A stretch of DNA of 64,000 nt. Origin: Corallococcus coralloides DSM 2259. Its GTDB lineage: Bacteria > Myxococcota > Myxococcia > Myxococcales > Myxococcaceae. The translations under genes were made by a program, and so were the position numbers. How positions within the stretch are numbered: position 1 is the stretch's first letter; each line of letters starts with the position of its first letter. Below the pieces are notes generated by a model, which saw only the letters and a list, made by a program, of their open reading frames with translations, did not search any database and had not been told where the DNA came from. The stretch is from positions 9,956,328 to 10,020,327 of the forward strand of contig NC_017030.1 in the NCBI RefSeq assembly GCF_000255295.1. Direction: 5' to 3'. Positions 1-8,741 of this stretch are shown piece after piece.

Positions 1-1309
1 GGAGCACGTGCACCTTGGCCATGCGCTCGTCCAACGCGCGCCCGTACATGCGGGGGAACCAGAAGTAGAGCCCCGCGAACACCGCGAGGAAGCTGGCCGC
101 GCCCATCGTCAGGTGGAAGTGGCCCACCACCCACATCGTCCCGTGCAGCGGCACGTCCGTCGCCACCGCGCCCAGCGCCAGCCCCGTGATGCCGCCCAGG
201 CCGAAGACCACCATCGTCGCCAGGGCCGCGAGCATCGGCGACGTGAGCCGCACGCTGCCCCGCCACAGCGTCATCAGCCAGTTGAGGAACATCACCTGCG
301 CCGGCAAGGAAATCAGCAGCGTCAGCACCATGAACGTGCGCCCCAGCACCGGCGCCATCCCGCTGGTGAACAGGTGGTGCGCGTACACCGCGCCGCTCAG
401 CGCCGTCACCACGCCCATGGCCCCCGCCGTCAGCCGGTAGCCGTGCGCGGGCTTGCGGCTGAAGAAGGCCACGAAGTCCCCCACCATGCCCCACGCGGGC
501 AGGATGAGGATGTAGACCTCCGGGTGGCCGAACAGCCAGAACAGGTGCTGGTACACCACCGGGTCGCCGCCCCCGCCCACCGCCGCCGCGCCCGCGATGA
601 AGAACTGCGTGCCCGCCACCCGGTCCAGCAGCAAGAGCACCGTGGCCGCCGCCAGCACCGGCACGAACAGCACGTTGAGCACCGCGCCGTAGAACAGCCC
701 CCACACCACCAGCGGCATCCGGTCCCACGTCATCCCCGGCGCGCGGCAGCGCACCACCGTGACGACGAAGTTGAGCCCGTACAGGAACGCGGACACGCCC
801 ACGCACAGCACCGCCACCGTCACCAGCGTCTGCCCCAGCCCCGGCGTGAACGCGGGCGTCGCCAGCGGCGGATACGACGTCCACCCCGCGCTCGCCGGCC
901 CCAGCCGCACCCCGAACGACACCAGCATCAGCGCGCCGCCCACCGCGTAGGCCCAGAAGCCGAACGGCGACAGCCGGGGGAACGCCATCTGCTTCGACCC
1001 GATGGCCAGCGGCAACACGAAGTGCCCCAGCGCACCGAAGAGCAGCGGCGTCACCGCGAAGAAGATCATCAGGAGGCCGTGCATCGTGAACACGGCCGTG
1101 TACGTGGGCGGCGTCAGGGCGCCCTTCGACTCGGGCAGCACCCACGCGAGCCCCGGCACCGGCTGCCCGGGCCACGCCCACTGGAAGCGGATGAGCATGG
1201 CCAGCAGGCCACCTATCAGCAGGAACAGGAACCCGCCCCACAGGTACTGCCGCGCCACGCGCTGGGGGTCCGTCGTCCAGAGCGACTTCAGCACCGCCCC
1301 CGCCTTCAT
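1..1309 (-). CDS. coxA: Cytochrome c oxidase subunit I (A1-type), 3' end cut off by window
   Basis: Catalytic subunit of a haem-copper terminal oxidase in the inner membrane; it reduces oxygen to water and pumps protons. The first 436 codons are visible and the C-terminus lies outside the window. The protein begins MKAGAVLKSLWTTDPQRVAR and is a chain of transmembrane helices. It carries FGHPEVY, with the copper-B histidine, the cross-linked tyrosine and the glutamate that ends the D-channel, so it is A1-type. VVGHFHLTMG holds the haem a and haem a3 histidines. Its ATG overlaps the coxB stop (ATGA). Family assignment is firm. It differs from the A2-type oxidase encoded near 27 kb. Confidence 0.96.
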   Translation of the reverse strand, partial: MKAGAVLKSLWTTDPQRVARQYLWGGFLFLLIGGLLAMLIRFQWAWPGQPVPGLAWVLPESKGALTPPTYTAVFTMHGLLMIFFAVTPLLFGALGHFVLPLAIGSKQMAFPRLSPFGFWAYAVGGALMLVSFGVRLGPASAGWTSYPPLATPAFTPGLGQTLVTVAVLCVGVSAFLYGLNFVVTVVRCRAPGMTWDRMPLVVWGLFYGAVLNVLFVPVLAAATVLLLLDRVAGTQFFIAGAAAVGGGGDPVVYQHLFWLFGHPEVYILILPAWGMVGDFVAFFSRKPAHGYRLTAGAMGVVTALSGAVYAHHLFTSGMAPVLGRTFMVLTLLISLPAQVMFLNWLMTLWRGSVRLTSPMLAALATMVVFGLGGITGLALGAVATDVPLHGTMWVVGHFHLTMGAASFLAVFAGLYFWFPRMYGRALDERMAKVHVL

Positions 1310-2142
1310 GGCGTCCTCCACACCCAGCCCCAGTGGGCCGCCATGTCATCCGGGTCGTAGGCGTGCACCGCCTTGAGGCTCGCCTCGCGCAGCCACGCCG
1401 CGTACGCCTCCGGGGACAGCGCCGTCAGCATGCCGCGCATCCGGTAGTGGCTGGTGCCGCAGTGCTGGTAGCAGGCCACCTCCCACGCGCCCTCGCGAGC
1501 GGCCTGGAACCACGTCTGGTTCACGCGGCCCGGGATGGCGTCCAGCTTCACGCGGAAGGCCGGCAGCGCGAACCCGTGCACCACGTCCGTGGAGACCAGC
1601 TGCACCCAGACGGGCACGTCCGCCGGCACGCGCAGGTCGTTCCACGTCACCACGTCGTCCTTCGTGCCGAAGGCCCCGTCCGAGCCCGCGTACCGCGCCT
1701 CCCACGACCACTGGTGCGCGTTGATCTGGATGCGCACCGTGCGCGGATCCTCCGTGGGGACGCGGAAGTTCCAGAGCACGTCGTCCAGGTAGCCCTGGGA
1801 GCCCAGGAACAGCGTCCCGTCCACCACGCCGAACACGCCCACGGCCAGCCCCAGCACCCACGCCCGCGAGCGCCGCGTGCCTCCGTCCGGCGCCACCTTC
1901 CGGGCGCCCCGGAAGCGCACCACCGCCAGCAACATCCACCCGAGCATCACCGCCGCCAGCGCCACGTCGAAGCCATGGCTCGTGGCCAGCAGCGCGTCGA
2001 TGCGGTCGCCCGTCGCGCTCGCGTTCTCCGGCGGCGCCAGGCTCCAGGCGCCACGCGCGGGCGGCACCGCCAGGGGCGCCTGCGCATCCGGCGGAGCGAC
2101 GTCGCTCGCGGACGACGGGGACAACGCCGGGGACTCCGCCAT
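1306..2142 (-). CDS. coxB: Cytochrome c oxidase subunit II (CuA subunit)
   Basis: Accepts electrons from cytochrome c through the binuclear CuA centre and passes them to subunit I. The 278-residue protein has two transmembrane segments near residues 50-70 and 95-115, then a periplasmic cupredoxin domain. The CuA motif reads CYQHCGTSHYRM. Both cysteines, the histidine and the methionine are kept, but the usual glutamate is a glutamine; that ligand binds through its backbone carbonyl, so function is probably retained. The aromatic segment HQWSWEARY is the electron-entry region. There is no fused haem c domain. The chosen start MAESPAL overlaps the upstream stop (TGATG); the frame is open further upstream, but that part overlaps another gene. 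Confidence 0.93.
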   Translation of the reverse strand: MAESPALSPSSASDVAPPDAQAPLAVPPARGAWSLAPPENASATGDRIDALLATSHGFDVALAAVMLGWMLLAVVRFRGARKVAPDGGTRRSRAWVLGLAVGVFGVVDGTLFLGSQGYLDDVLWNFRVPTEDPRTVRIQINAHQWSWEARYAGSDGAFGTKDDVVTWNDLRVPADVPVWVQLVSTDVVHGFALPAFRVKLDAIPGRVNQTWFQAAREGAWEVACYQHCGTSHYRMRGMLTALSPEAYAAWLREASLKAVHAYDPDDMAAHWGWVWRTP

Positions 2143-2456
2143 CACGGATGCTCCTGTTCCACGGGGGCCGAAGCCCGCTCCACCCGCCCCGCCCGCCAGG
2201 CCGCCCAGAGCCCCACGCCCACCAGCGCGAAGGGCACCAGCATCAGCGCCAGCAGCAGCTCGCTCGCCCCTCCCGGAGATTCCGGCGCCCGGGCCGTGCA
2301 CGAGGGGCACGCCAGCGCCGCCGCCGGCACCAGCCCCCCGACGAGCCCGAGCCACGGCCCGGACCTCCGGAAGGGCCGCCCCGCCAGCGACCGGAAGCCT
2401 CCCCACCCGCCCGGCGAAGCGCGTCCACCCAGGGGCTGGAAGAGGGCATGGGCCAT
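2142..2456 (-). CDS. Small membrane protein of the cox operon, unknown function
   Basis: A protein of about 104 residues directly upstream of coxB, whose stop overlaps the coxB start, so the two are probably co-translated. It shows a hydrophobic signal-like stretch ending near ALACPSC and a second hydrophobic segment, LLLALMLVPFALVGVGLW. The CPSC pair right after the first segment would lie outside the membrane and could bind metal or form a disulfide; that is inference. The frame is open up to 2522. The start at MAHALFQP was chosen because upstream residues look non-coding. No family recognised. A role in oxidase assembly is suggested only by position. Confidence 0.55.
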   Translation of the reverse strand: MAHALFQPLGGRASPGGWGGFRSLAGRPFRRSGPWLGLVGGLVPAAALACPSCTARAPESPGGASELLLALMLVPFALVGVGLWAAWRAGRVERASAPVEQEHP

Positions 2457-2609
2457 GGCCTCCGGGCTAGCACGCACCCAACGCCCCCTCAAGGAGCACC
2501 CCTCCGCCGCCGAAGCGGCCACTCTCCCTCATGCCTCGCATGCGGCCAGCCCCTACCCCGGCAGGCCCGGCGCTTGTGCGCCCCCCGCCAATGCCGTACG
2601 TGCCGACGC

Positions 2610-3275
2610 ATGTCCGTCGAATCACCCACCACTCCGTCCGCCCCCCGCTCCCGTCCCGTCCGCCGCTCGTGGGTCTGGGCGGGCATCGCCGTGGCGTCGC
2701 TCGGCTTCATGGGGGTGGCGGTCCACGACATGGTGAAGGACCGCTCCCAGCCGCCGCCCCGCCTGGGCGCGCTGCCGGACTTCACCTTCACGCGGCAGGA
2801 CGGACAGCCCTTCGGGTTGAAGCAGCTCCGCGGCCACCCGTTCATCGCCAACTTCATCTTCACCCGCTGCCCCACCGTCTGCCCTGTCTTCACGCAGAAG
2901 ATGGCGCGCGTGCAGGAGAACACCGCGAAGCTGGGGACGGATCTCCAGCTGGTGTCCTTCTCCGTGGATCCGGCCTACGACACCCCGGAGCGGCTGGCCG
3001 AGTACGGGACGAAGTACAAGGCGGACTTCACCCGCTGGAACTTCCTCACCGGCGACTACGCCACCCTCAAGGACACCATCGTCCAGGGTTTCAAGATCAG
3101 CATGGGCCGCGAGGCCGGCGCCCCCGAGGACGACCTGCTCTCCATCTTCCACGGCACCCACTTCGTGCTGGTGGACGGCACCGGGGAGATCCGCGGCTAC
3201 TACGACAGCGCGGACCCCGAGGCGACCCGGAAGCTGGAGACCGACGCCTTCCACATCACCCGCGAAGAGGGCTGA
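2610..3275 (+). CDS. SCO1/SenC family copper chaperone
   Basis: Thioredoxin-fold, membrane-anchored protein that delivers copper to the CuA site of cytochrome oxidase subunit II and may keep its cysteines reduced. The 221-residue protein has one N-terminal transmembrane anchor (VWAGIAVASLGFMGVAV) followed by the SCO domain. The copper ligands are visible: FTRCPTVCPVF (CxxxC) and the distal histidine in HGTHFVLVDG. The fold motif PDFTFTRQDGQPF is typical of the family. It is transcribed divergently from the cox operon across about 150 bases, which fits a shared control region. The start at MSVESPTT gives a short cytoplasmic tail. Confidence 0.93.
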   Translation: MSVESPTTPSAPRSRPVRRSWVWAGIAVASLGFMGVAVHDMVKDRSQPPPRLGALPDFTFTRQDGQPFGLKQLRGHPFIANFIFTRCPTVCPVFTQKMARVQENTAKLGTDLQLVSFSVDPAYDTPERLAEYGTKYKADFTRWNFLTGDYATLKDTIVQGFKISMGREAGAPEDDLLSIFHGTHFVLVDGTGEIRGYYDSADPEATRKLETDAFHITREEG

Positions 3276-3373
3276 GCCCCGCCCCTTCCTGATCGCGCCC
3301 GCACTCCGGGTGCGATGTCCCGGGTCATATCCCACCCGGCCTCCAAAGCCCGATTCGAAGCCCGCAAAGCCGA

Positions 3374-3409
3374 AGGGCCGGCCCCCACCTCGCGGTGAGT
3401 ACCGGCCCT
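3374..3409. terminator. GC-rich hairpin between convergent genes
   Basis: An inverted repeat AGGGCCGG / CCGGCCCT with a 20-base loop lies between the convergent SCO gene (ends 3275) and the minus-strand gene ending at 3443. There is no T-tract. It could act as a bidirectional terminator, but this rests on position and symmetry only. Confidence 0.3.
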
Positions 3410-3442
3410 CGCGCCTGAGTCACGCCAGCTTCAGCGGGGAAC

Positions 3443-3859
3443 TCAGTTGATGAGCTGCGCCTGACCGTACGCCATCAGGTTCTGGAAGTTCTGCTGCGCG
3501 GGCTGCGAGGCCAGCGCGCCGACCTTGTCCGCGCCCTGCTTCACGGTGGTCGCGATGTCCGCGATGGACTTCACGGTGGGGGCGAACTGGGTCAGCTTGT
3601 TCAGGCCGGCCAGGGGGCCCTGGGACAGCATGGACGCGCCGGAGTCGATGAACTTGTCCACGAACGGCTTCGCCAGGTTGCCCAGGCCGAACGGGAGCTT
3701 GTCCAGGAGGCCGCCCGCGATGCCCTTCAGGCCACCGGCCAGGGCGCCCACGGGGTTCTGAACGAAGTTCAGCGCCTTGCCCGCGATGTTCGCGACGCCG
3801 CCAGCGATGTTGGAGACCGTCTTCGCGACGCTGCTGACAATCTTGCCGATGCCGCCCAT
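3443..3859 (-). CDS. Glycine/alanine-rich amphipathic protein, unknown function
   Basis: A 138-residue protein starting MGGIGKIVSS. The start is supported by an AGGGGG ribosome-binding site eight bases upstream; the open frame before it looks non-coding. It is rich in Gly, Ala, Val and Lys and shows a loose repeat of short amphipathic segments (KIVSSVAKTVSNIAGGVANI, PVGALAGGLKGIAGGLLDKL) followed by a helical C-terminus ending AQLIN. There is no signal peptide, no cysteine and no recognised domain. The pattern resembles small secreted or membrane-active proteins, but no function can be assigned. It is a single gene with its own upstream region. Confidence 0.75.
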   Translation of the reverse strand: MGGIGKIVSSVAKTVSNIAGGVANIAGKALNFVQNPVGALAGGLKGIAGGLLDKLPFGLGNLAKPFVDKFIDSGASMLSQGPLAGLNKLTQFAPTVKSIADIATTVKQGADKVGALASQPAQQNFQNLMAYGQAQLIN

Positions 3860-3990
3860 GGTGAAACCCCCTACTGAATTTGGTTTGGAGAGTGTGAGCC
3901 GGAGTGAAGCTTCAAAAGGATTCTCGGAGGGGGGAGGAAAATGTTTCCTCCCCATTTTCCGATCTATTTCACGGAGATTCCGGGCGGGCT

Positions 3991-4446
3991 TCAGCCGCGG
4001 GTTCCGCCTCCGCCCTTCTTCAGCTGGTCCATCAGCTCCTGGCGCTTCGCCTCGTCCTGGGGCGCCTTGGGGGCCTCGCCCGTGGGGTTCAGCGCGGGCT
4101 TGCCGGCGGCGCCGCCACCCTTGCCGGCCTCGAACTCGGACTTGGCGAAGGGGTTGCCCTGGCCGGGCAGCTCACCCTTGGCGCCCGCGACCAGGAACTC
4201 GCCGACCTCCTCCACCGTGTGCACGGGGAAGCCGTTCGCCTTCAGCTCCTCGTCGGACACGACGTTGAGCATGGGCTCCTTGTCCTTGTCCTGCGCGTAC
4301 TCGAGCACCAGCTCGACGTAGTCCTCCAGCTTCATGCCCACGGCGTCCGCGATGCGCTTCGTCTCGGGATCCTTGAGGAGCTCGGCGCGGACGACTTCCA
4401 CGGGACGGGACAGACCACGCTTCTTGCCAGGGGCTTGCTGGGACAT
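3991..4446 (-). CDS. Conserved hypothetical soluble protein
   Basis: A 151-residue hydrophilic protein starting MSQQAPGKKRGLSRP. It has a helical N-terminal half (VEVVRAELLKDPETKRIADA, then KLEDYVELVLEYAQD) and a low-complexity Gly/Pro/Ala-rich tail ending KKGGGGTRG. No membrane segment, signal or catalytic motif is visible. The frame is open upstream to 4527, but that extension reads like non-coding sequence. It lies between two other genes of unknown function on the same strand with gaps above 100 bases, so it is probably transcribed alone. No function can be assigned. Confidence 0.7.
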   Translation of the reverse strand: MSQQAPGKKRGLSRPVEVVRAELLKDPETKRIADAVGMKLEDYVELVLEYAQDKDKEPMLNVVSDEELKANGFPVHTVEEVGEFLVAGAKGELPGQGNPFAKSEFEAGKGGGAAGKPALNPTGEAPKAPQDEAKRQELMDQLKKGGGGTRG

Positions 4447-4565
4447 TGCGGTTTCGCTCCGGAGAGGAGAGGAAAGACGGCTGGGAACAACTCTAGCCCA
4501 TCTTTCCAGTAGTACCCATTCCCCCACCCGGACCGCCCCCGCCCCCTCTCAAGAAGCCCCGGGGT

Positions 4566-5147
4566 TCAGCGGACCGCGTTGCGGGGCGTGCCCTTGCGCA
4601 CGGGGGCCGCGGCCTTGCGCTTGGGCAGGATGCGGGTGACGGAGCCGGGGCGGCGGGCCGCGGCGGCGGCGCGCTCCTTCTCCTCGGCGGCCTTCAGCGC
4701 CGCGGCGCGCACGGCCAGGGCTTCCGCCTGCTGCGCCCAGCGGCGCTTGAGCGCGTCCCGCAGGCCGTCCGTCTGCAGGTCCACCTGCGCCTGGTGGAGC
4801 CGGTAGTGCAGGTCCTCGCGCAGCGTGCCCCGGGTGAGGGCCGCCATCGCCGTGCCGGACACGCCCACCACCACCTTGGGCCGCTCCTCCTGCATCTGAA
4901 GGCAGCGCAGGATGAGGCCCTGGGCGTCCAGCGGCAGCTTCCCCGCGTCCGCGATGAACACCACGCCGTTGGGCTGACGGAGCGCTCCGGCCAGCTCCTG
5001 GGCCTGGCGCACCTCCGTGAGCGGGACGCCGAAGTTGCGCGCGGCTTCCTCCGCCCAGGCCCTGCGCTCATCCTCGGTGCCTCCGTGGATGAGCAGCGAC
5101 GCACGGTTGGAGACGAGGTCCTCTTCTCGATAACCGCGAAGAGCCAC
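4566..5147 (-). CDS. Degenerate sigma-54 activator AAA-like domain protein
   Basis: A protein of about 193 residues resembling a shrunken NtrC-type AAA+ domain. FIADAGKLPLDAQGLILRCLQ (64-84) aligns with the Walker B region FLDEIGELPL.LQ.KLLRVLQ, and REDLHYRL (110-117) with REDLYYRL of sigma-54 activators. The Walker A region is replaced by LLIHGGTEDERRAW (18-31) without the GxxGxGK lysine. The GAFTGA loop that contacts sigma-54 is missing, and the catalytic DE of Walker B is DA. ATP hydrolysis and sigma-54 remodelling are therefore unlikely. The C-terminal third is a basic Ala/Lys/Arg-rich helix. The GTG start was chosen for an AGGG site six bases upstream; a TTG at 5216 is the alternative. 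Confidence 0.72.
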   Translation of the reverse strand: MALRGYREEDLVSNRASLLIHGGTEDERRAWAEEAARNFGVPLTEVRQAQELAGALRQPNGVVFIADAGKLPLDAQGLILRCLQMQEERPKVVVGVSGTAMAALTRGTLREDLHYRLHQAQVDLQTDGLRDALKRRWAQQAEALAVRAAALKAAEEKERAAAAARRPGSVTRILPKRKAAAPVRKGTPRNAVR

Positions 5148-5286
5148 GGGATGCCCTACCCTTCTGGGAAAGCGGGTCCTCCCAAAGTCTAACGCCCTCC
5201 AGGGTCGCCTGTTCAATCCCTTACGTGCGGGAAAAAAACAGGGACCCGTTCCGCGAGGAGCCCTGCACTGGACGCCCGTTCCCGGG

Positions 5287-6645
5287 TCAAATGGAAGGCA
5301 CCACCATCACGGGCCGGCGGCAGCGCAGCACCAGCTCGCGCGCCACCGCCTCCTCCAGCACGTCCGGGACCACCTCGCGATGGGCGGACGTGCCCACGCA
5401 GACCAGGTCCACGCCCTCGCGCTCCGTGGCCTGGCAGATGGCGATGGCGACGTCGTCCCCGCTGACGCCCTCCACGCTCCAGTGCACCGCCTGCGCGACC
5501 GTGTCCCCGGGCACCTGCGCCCAGAGCCGCTTCAGCACCCGGTCCCGCTCACCGTTGGGCTCCGGGAGCACGCCGTGGAAGTCCCGGGGGCCCCGCTCGC
5601 GGCCCCGGAGCCGGTGCACGTGCAGGAGGTGCACGCGGCCGCCCGGCCCCACCAGCGAGCACGCCTGCGCGATGGCCTGTCCGGAGGCCAGCGTGAAGTC
5701 CACCGGCACCAGCGCGCTCCGGGGCGGAGGAAGCCGGCGCGGCTCGCGCGCTCCGGGCGGGATGCACGCCACGGAGCGCTCCGCGTGGCGCAGCACCCCT
5801 TCCGACACGGAGCCGTGCCACAGCCGCTGCACGCCGCCGCGCAGGTGCATGCCCACCACCGTCAGCTCCGCGCTGCGCGCATGGGCCACGTGCAGCAGGT
5901 GGTCCGCCGGGCGGCCATAGCCGGGCTCCAGCACCACCTCCACGCTGCCCTCGCCCTCCAGGTCGCCCAGGCGCTCGCGCACCTCGCGATGGAGCACGCG
6001 CTCCACCAGCGGCTCCAGCCCCTCCATGGTGCGCTCCCGCGCGTCCAGCCGCTCCACGTGCACGGGGGTGTGGATGCCCAGCCGCTCGCGCTCCTCCAGC
6101 GGCGAGCACACGTACGCGGCCAGCACGTCGCATCCGCCCACGCGCCGCAGCTCCCGCAGGAAGGTGATGGCCGCGTCGGAGGTGGAGGAGCGGGGGTCCA
6201 CCCCCACCAGCACCAGCAGCCGGCGCCGGCCGCGGGCCCAGTCCAGGAGCGCCGAGTCCCGGCGCACCGCCAGCACCGGGGCGCAGCCGTGGCGGGCCAG
6301 GCGCTCCGCCAGGGACGTCTTGCGCCAGGGGGACGTGCGCCAGCCCTCGGCGGCCACCACCACCAGCCGGGCGCTGCGGCACTCCTCGTCCCCCAGCAGC
6401 GTCTCCACGGAGGAGCCCCGCTGCATGCGCGGCTCCACCCTGCCCGCGAACGCCCTCAGGCGCGCGGCCTCCGCGGCCAGGCCTCCCTCCGCGGCGGACA
6501 GGGCGTCCGGAGCCTCCGCGTCCGGCACTTCGTCATCCACCCCCAGGAGCAGCAGGGGCTCTCCCAGGCGGCCGGCGAGCGTCGCCGCGACGGTGGCCGC
6601 GTGCGCGGCGTCGGCGGACAGGTTGGTTGCGCAGATGATGGCCAT
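5287..6645 (-). CDS. Triple-domain universal stress protein
   Basis: A 452-residue protein made of three consecutive UspA-like alpha/beta domains: about 1-138 (starting MAIICATNLS, ending APVLAVRRD), 145-315 (LVLVGVDPRSS to SVACIPPGA) and 325-452 (ALVPVDFTLAS to PVMVVPSI). Domain ends show the Usp pattern of a hydrophobic strand after a basic residue. The G-2x-G-9x-G(S/T) ATP loop is best preserved in domain 2 (VVGMHLRGG.QRLWHGSVSE). Such proteins help survival under starvation or stress and sometimes bind nucleotides. Most bacterial versions have one or two domains. No membrane segment is present. The start at 6645 follows the domain boundary; the open frame continues upstream but is out of character. 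Confidence 0.85.
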   Translation of the reverse strand: MAIICATNLSADAAHAATVAATLAGRLGEPLLLLGVDDEVPDAEAPDALSAAEGGLAAEAARLRAFAGRVEPRMQRGSSVETLLGDEECRSARLVVVAAEGWRTSPWRKTSLAERLARHGCAPVLAVRRDSALLDWARGRRRLLVLVGVDPRSSTSDAAITFLRELRRVGGCDVLAAYVCSPLEERERLGIHTPVHVERLDARERTMEGLEPLVERVLHREVRERLGDLEGEGSVEVVLEPGYGRPADHLLHVAHARSAELTVVGMHLRGGVQRLWHGSVSEGVLRHAERSVACIPPGAREPRRLPPPRSALVPVDFTLASGQAIAQACSLVGPGGRVHLLHVHRLRGRERGPRDFHGVLPEPNGERDRVLKRLWAQVPGDTVAQAVHWSVEGVSGDDVAIAICQATEREGVDLVCVGTSAHREVVPDVLEEAVARELVLRCRRPVMVVPSI

Positions 6646-6787
6646 GGCGGGGCCCCCCGGGGAGGCGATGCCCGCTGGAGCCTCCCCCGCCACCAAGGAT
6701 GCGCACGCCGGACGCCGGTGACGCGCGGCCCAGGCATGCCGGCCTGCCTGCCCACCAGGGTGGGGCGGCCCGGCGGCGCGGCCCTCC

Positions 6788-7207
6788 CTAGCGCAAGAGC
6801 TGCTGGTGCCCGTCGTGGTTGGTGTGGTCCTGGTTGTCGCCCGTGCCGCCGCGCTGGTTCTCACGGCCGAAGCTGGACAGGAACACGCCCTGGTCGTTGC
6901 TCGCGTAATGGTAGGGCCGGCCCCAGGGGTCCAGGGGCACCGCGTGGAGGTAGCGGGGCACCAGCAGCGCGTCCAGGTTCCCCTCCTCCGGCAGCTTCCC
7001 CTCGTGGTCCGCGCGGTAGCGCTCCAGCGCGTCCAGGATGAGGGTGAAGTCGGAGTGGATGCGCTGGGCCTGCTCGGGGTCGCGGCGGCGGAAGGCCGTG
7101 AGCACCAGGGCCACGACGAGCGCCACCGCGAACACCACCGCCACCCAGGGCAGCGGGGAGCGGCGGGACTTCTCGGGGACGGCGGACGAGGAGGAGGTGG
7201 CGGACAT
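6788..7207 (-). CDS. Type II secretion pseudopilin GspG-like protein
   Basis: A 139-residue protein with one N-terminal transmembrane helix (VAVVFAVALVVALVLTAF) and a C-terminal domain like the GspG major pseudopilin. YLHAVPLDPWGRPYHY matches the conserved DPWG.PY motif, followed by a calcium-site-like SSFGRENQRGGTGDNQDHTN. It lacks the prepilin peptidase motif (G-[FML]TLxE), so it is not a canonical pseudopilin and is probably simply anchored in the inner membrane. No other type II secretion genes are nearby. The 20-base gap to the upstream cyclase gene suggests co-transcription. Confidence 0.75.
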   Translation of the reverse strand: MSATSSSSAVPEKSRRSPLPWVAVVFAVALVVALVLTAFRRRDPEQAQRIHSDFTLILDALERYRADHEGKLPEEGNLDALLVPRYLHAVPLDPWGRPYHYASNDQGVFLSSFGRENQRGGTGDNQDHTNHDGHQQLLR

Positions 7208-7227
7208 GGCCCGCTCACCCTACCGCG

Positions 7228-8688
7228 TCAGAGGGCGCGGTAAAGCGGCACCGGCTGCTGCTTGCCCTTCAGGCGCACCGGCGGCAGGTCCTCGAAGGCG
7301 GTCTCGTTCGCGTCCACCAGCTCGCGCGTGCGCTCGCCCACCAGGATTTCCCCCGGCCCGGCCAGCGCGCACAGCCGCGCGGCCACGTTCACCGCGTCGC
7401 CGATGCAGGTGTACTCGGCCCGCATCGCGCTGCCGATGTTGCCGGACACCACCACGCCCGAGTTCAACCCCACGCCCAGCTCCAGCACCAGGGGCCGGCC
7501 CTCGCGGCCGTGGGCCACCCACTCGGCCTCCGCCACGGCGCGCAGCTCCGCCACGGCCTCCATCATCATCTTCGCGCACTGCAGGCCCCGGAGCGCGTCG
7601 TCCGGGCGGCCCACCGGCGCGCCGAAGACGGCCATCAGCCCGTCCCCCAGGAACTTGTCCAGCGTGCCGCCGCAGGTGAGCACCGCGTCCGACAGCCGGC
7701 CCAGCACCTGGTTGAGCACCGCCACCACCTGTTCGGGAGGCAGGCTCTCCGCCAGCCCGGTGAAGTTGCGGATGTCCGCGAACAGCACCGTCACCTCGCG
7801 CTTCTCGCCGGCGAGCACCGCCGCGTCCGCGCTCTTGAGGATCTCCTCCACCACCGCGTCGGACGTGTAGCGCGCGAACAGCTTGCGCATGCGCTCCGTC
7901 TCGTCCGTGCGGCGCACCACGCTCTCGATGCGCGCCGCCAGCTCGTCCATGGACGCGGACTTGTTCACGTAGTCGTCCGCGCCCGCGCGCAGGCCGCGCA
8001 CGCGCTCCGCTTCCCGGTCGTTGGCGGTGAGCATGATGACGGGGATGGCGCTGCGAGGGCCCTCCTTCAGCCGCCGGCACAGCTCCACGCCGTCCAGCCC
8101 CGGCATCTCCAGGTCGCTCAGCACGATGGCCGGCTGAAGCCGCCCCATGCCCTCCAGGGCCTCGTACGGGTCCTGGAAGCAGAGGACCTCGTAGCCCAGG
8201 GCCACCAGCCCCTCCTGCACAAACGCGCACGCCAGGGGGCTGTCGTCCACCACCACCACGCGGCGGCGCCCTTCCGTCGCGGGACGTGGCAGGTCCTGCC
8301 GGCCGACGATGCGGTTCTGCACGCCCAGCGCTTCGTAGATCTGCTTGTACGTGCAGTGCCCCAGCTCGACGAGGATTTCGCCCAGCCGCCGCCCGTCGCG
8401 CCGCTGCCGCGCCAGCGCCTCGTCCAGCTGCGCGAGCGTCACGTACTTGAGCCCCACCAGCAGCTCGCCCAGGGGCGGCTGCGCGGGCCCCTTCTCGTGG
8501 TTCAAGCCCAGGGCCTCTCCCAATGCGTCCTGAATCTGCTCGCGCGACACGTAGCCCAGGGAGATGAGCGCCTCTCCCACGCGCTGGCCGGTGAGCGCTT
8601 GCAGCGCGAGCGCCTCCTGCACCTGTCCTGGCGAGACGACGCCCAGCTTGAGCAACAAATCACCGAAGAGGGGGTTTGATGCACTCAC
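7228..8688 (-). CDS. Receiver-class III adenylate/guanylate cyclase with MshEN-like N-terminus
   Basis: A 486-residue signalling protein. Residues 1-120 hold two copies of an MshEN/GspE-N-like helical motif ([40 protein letters not shown]), a fold that binds c-di-GMP in some ATPases. Residues about 145-265 are a receiver domain (VVVVDDSP, phospho-acceptor in LSDLEMPG, lysine in VNKSAS). The C-terminal cyclase domain has the metal-binding aspartate in [10 protein letters not shown], the lysine in LDKFLGDG and [11 protein letters not shown], so it should be active. It probably makes cAMP under phosphorylation control. The GTG start is supported by GGAGG nine bases upstream. Confidence 0.9.
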   Translation of the reverse strand: MSASNPLFGDLLLKLGVVSPGQVQEALALQALTGQRVGEALISLGYVSREQIQDALGEALGLNHEKGPAQPPLGELLVGLKYVTLAQLDEALARQRRDGRRLGEILVELGHCTYKQIYEALGVQNRIVGRQDLPRPATEGRRRVVVVDDSPLACAFVQEGLVALGYEVLCFQDPYEALEGMGRLQPAIVLSDLEMPGLDGVELCRRLKEGPRSAIPVIMLTANDREAERVRGLRAGADDYVNKSASMDELAARIESVVRRTDETERMRKLFARYTSDAVVEEILKSADAAVLAGEKREVTVLFADIRNFTGLAESLPPEQVVAVLNQVLGRLSDAVLTCGGTLDKFLGDGLMAVFGAPVGRPDDALRGLQCAKMMMEAVAELRAVAEAEWVAHGREGRPLVLELGVGLNSGVVVSGNIGSAMRAEYTCIGDAVNVAARLCALAGPGEILVGERTRELVDANETAFEDLPPVRLKGKQQPVPLYRAL

Positions 8689-8741
8689 AAAGGAAGCCTC
8701 CGTCACACGCCGGTCCGACAAGTGTAGCGCAACCGTGGCCG

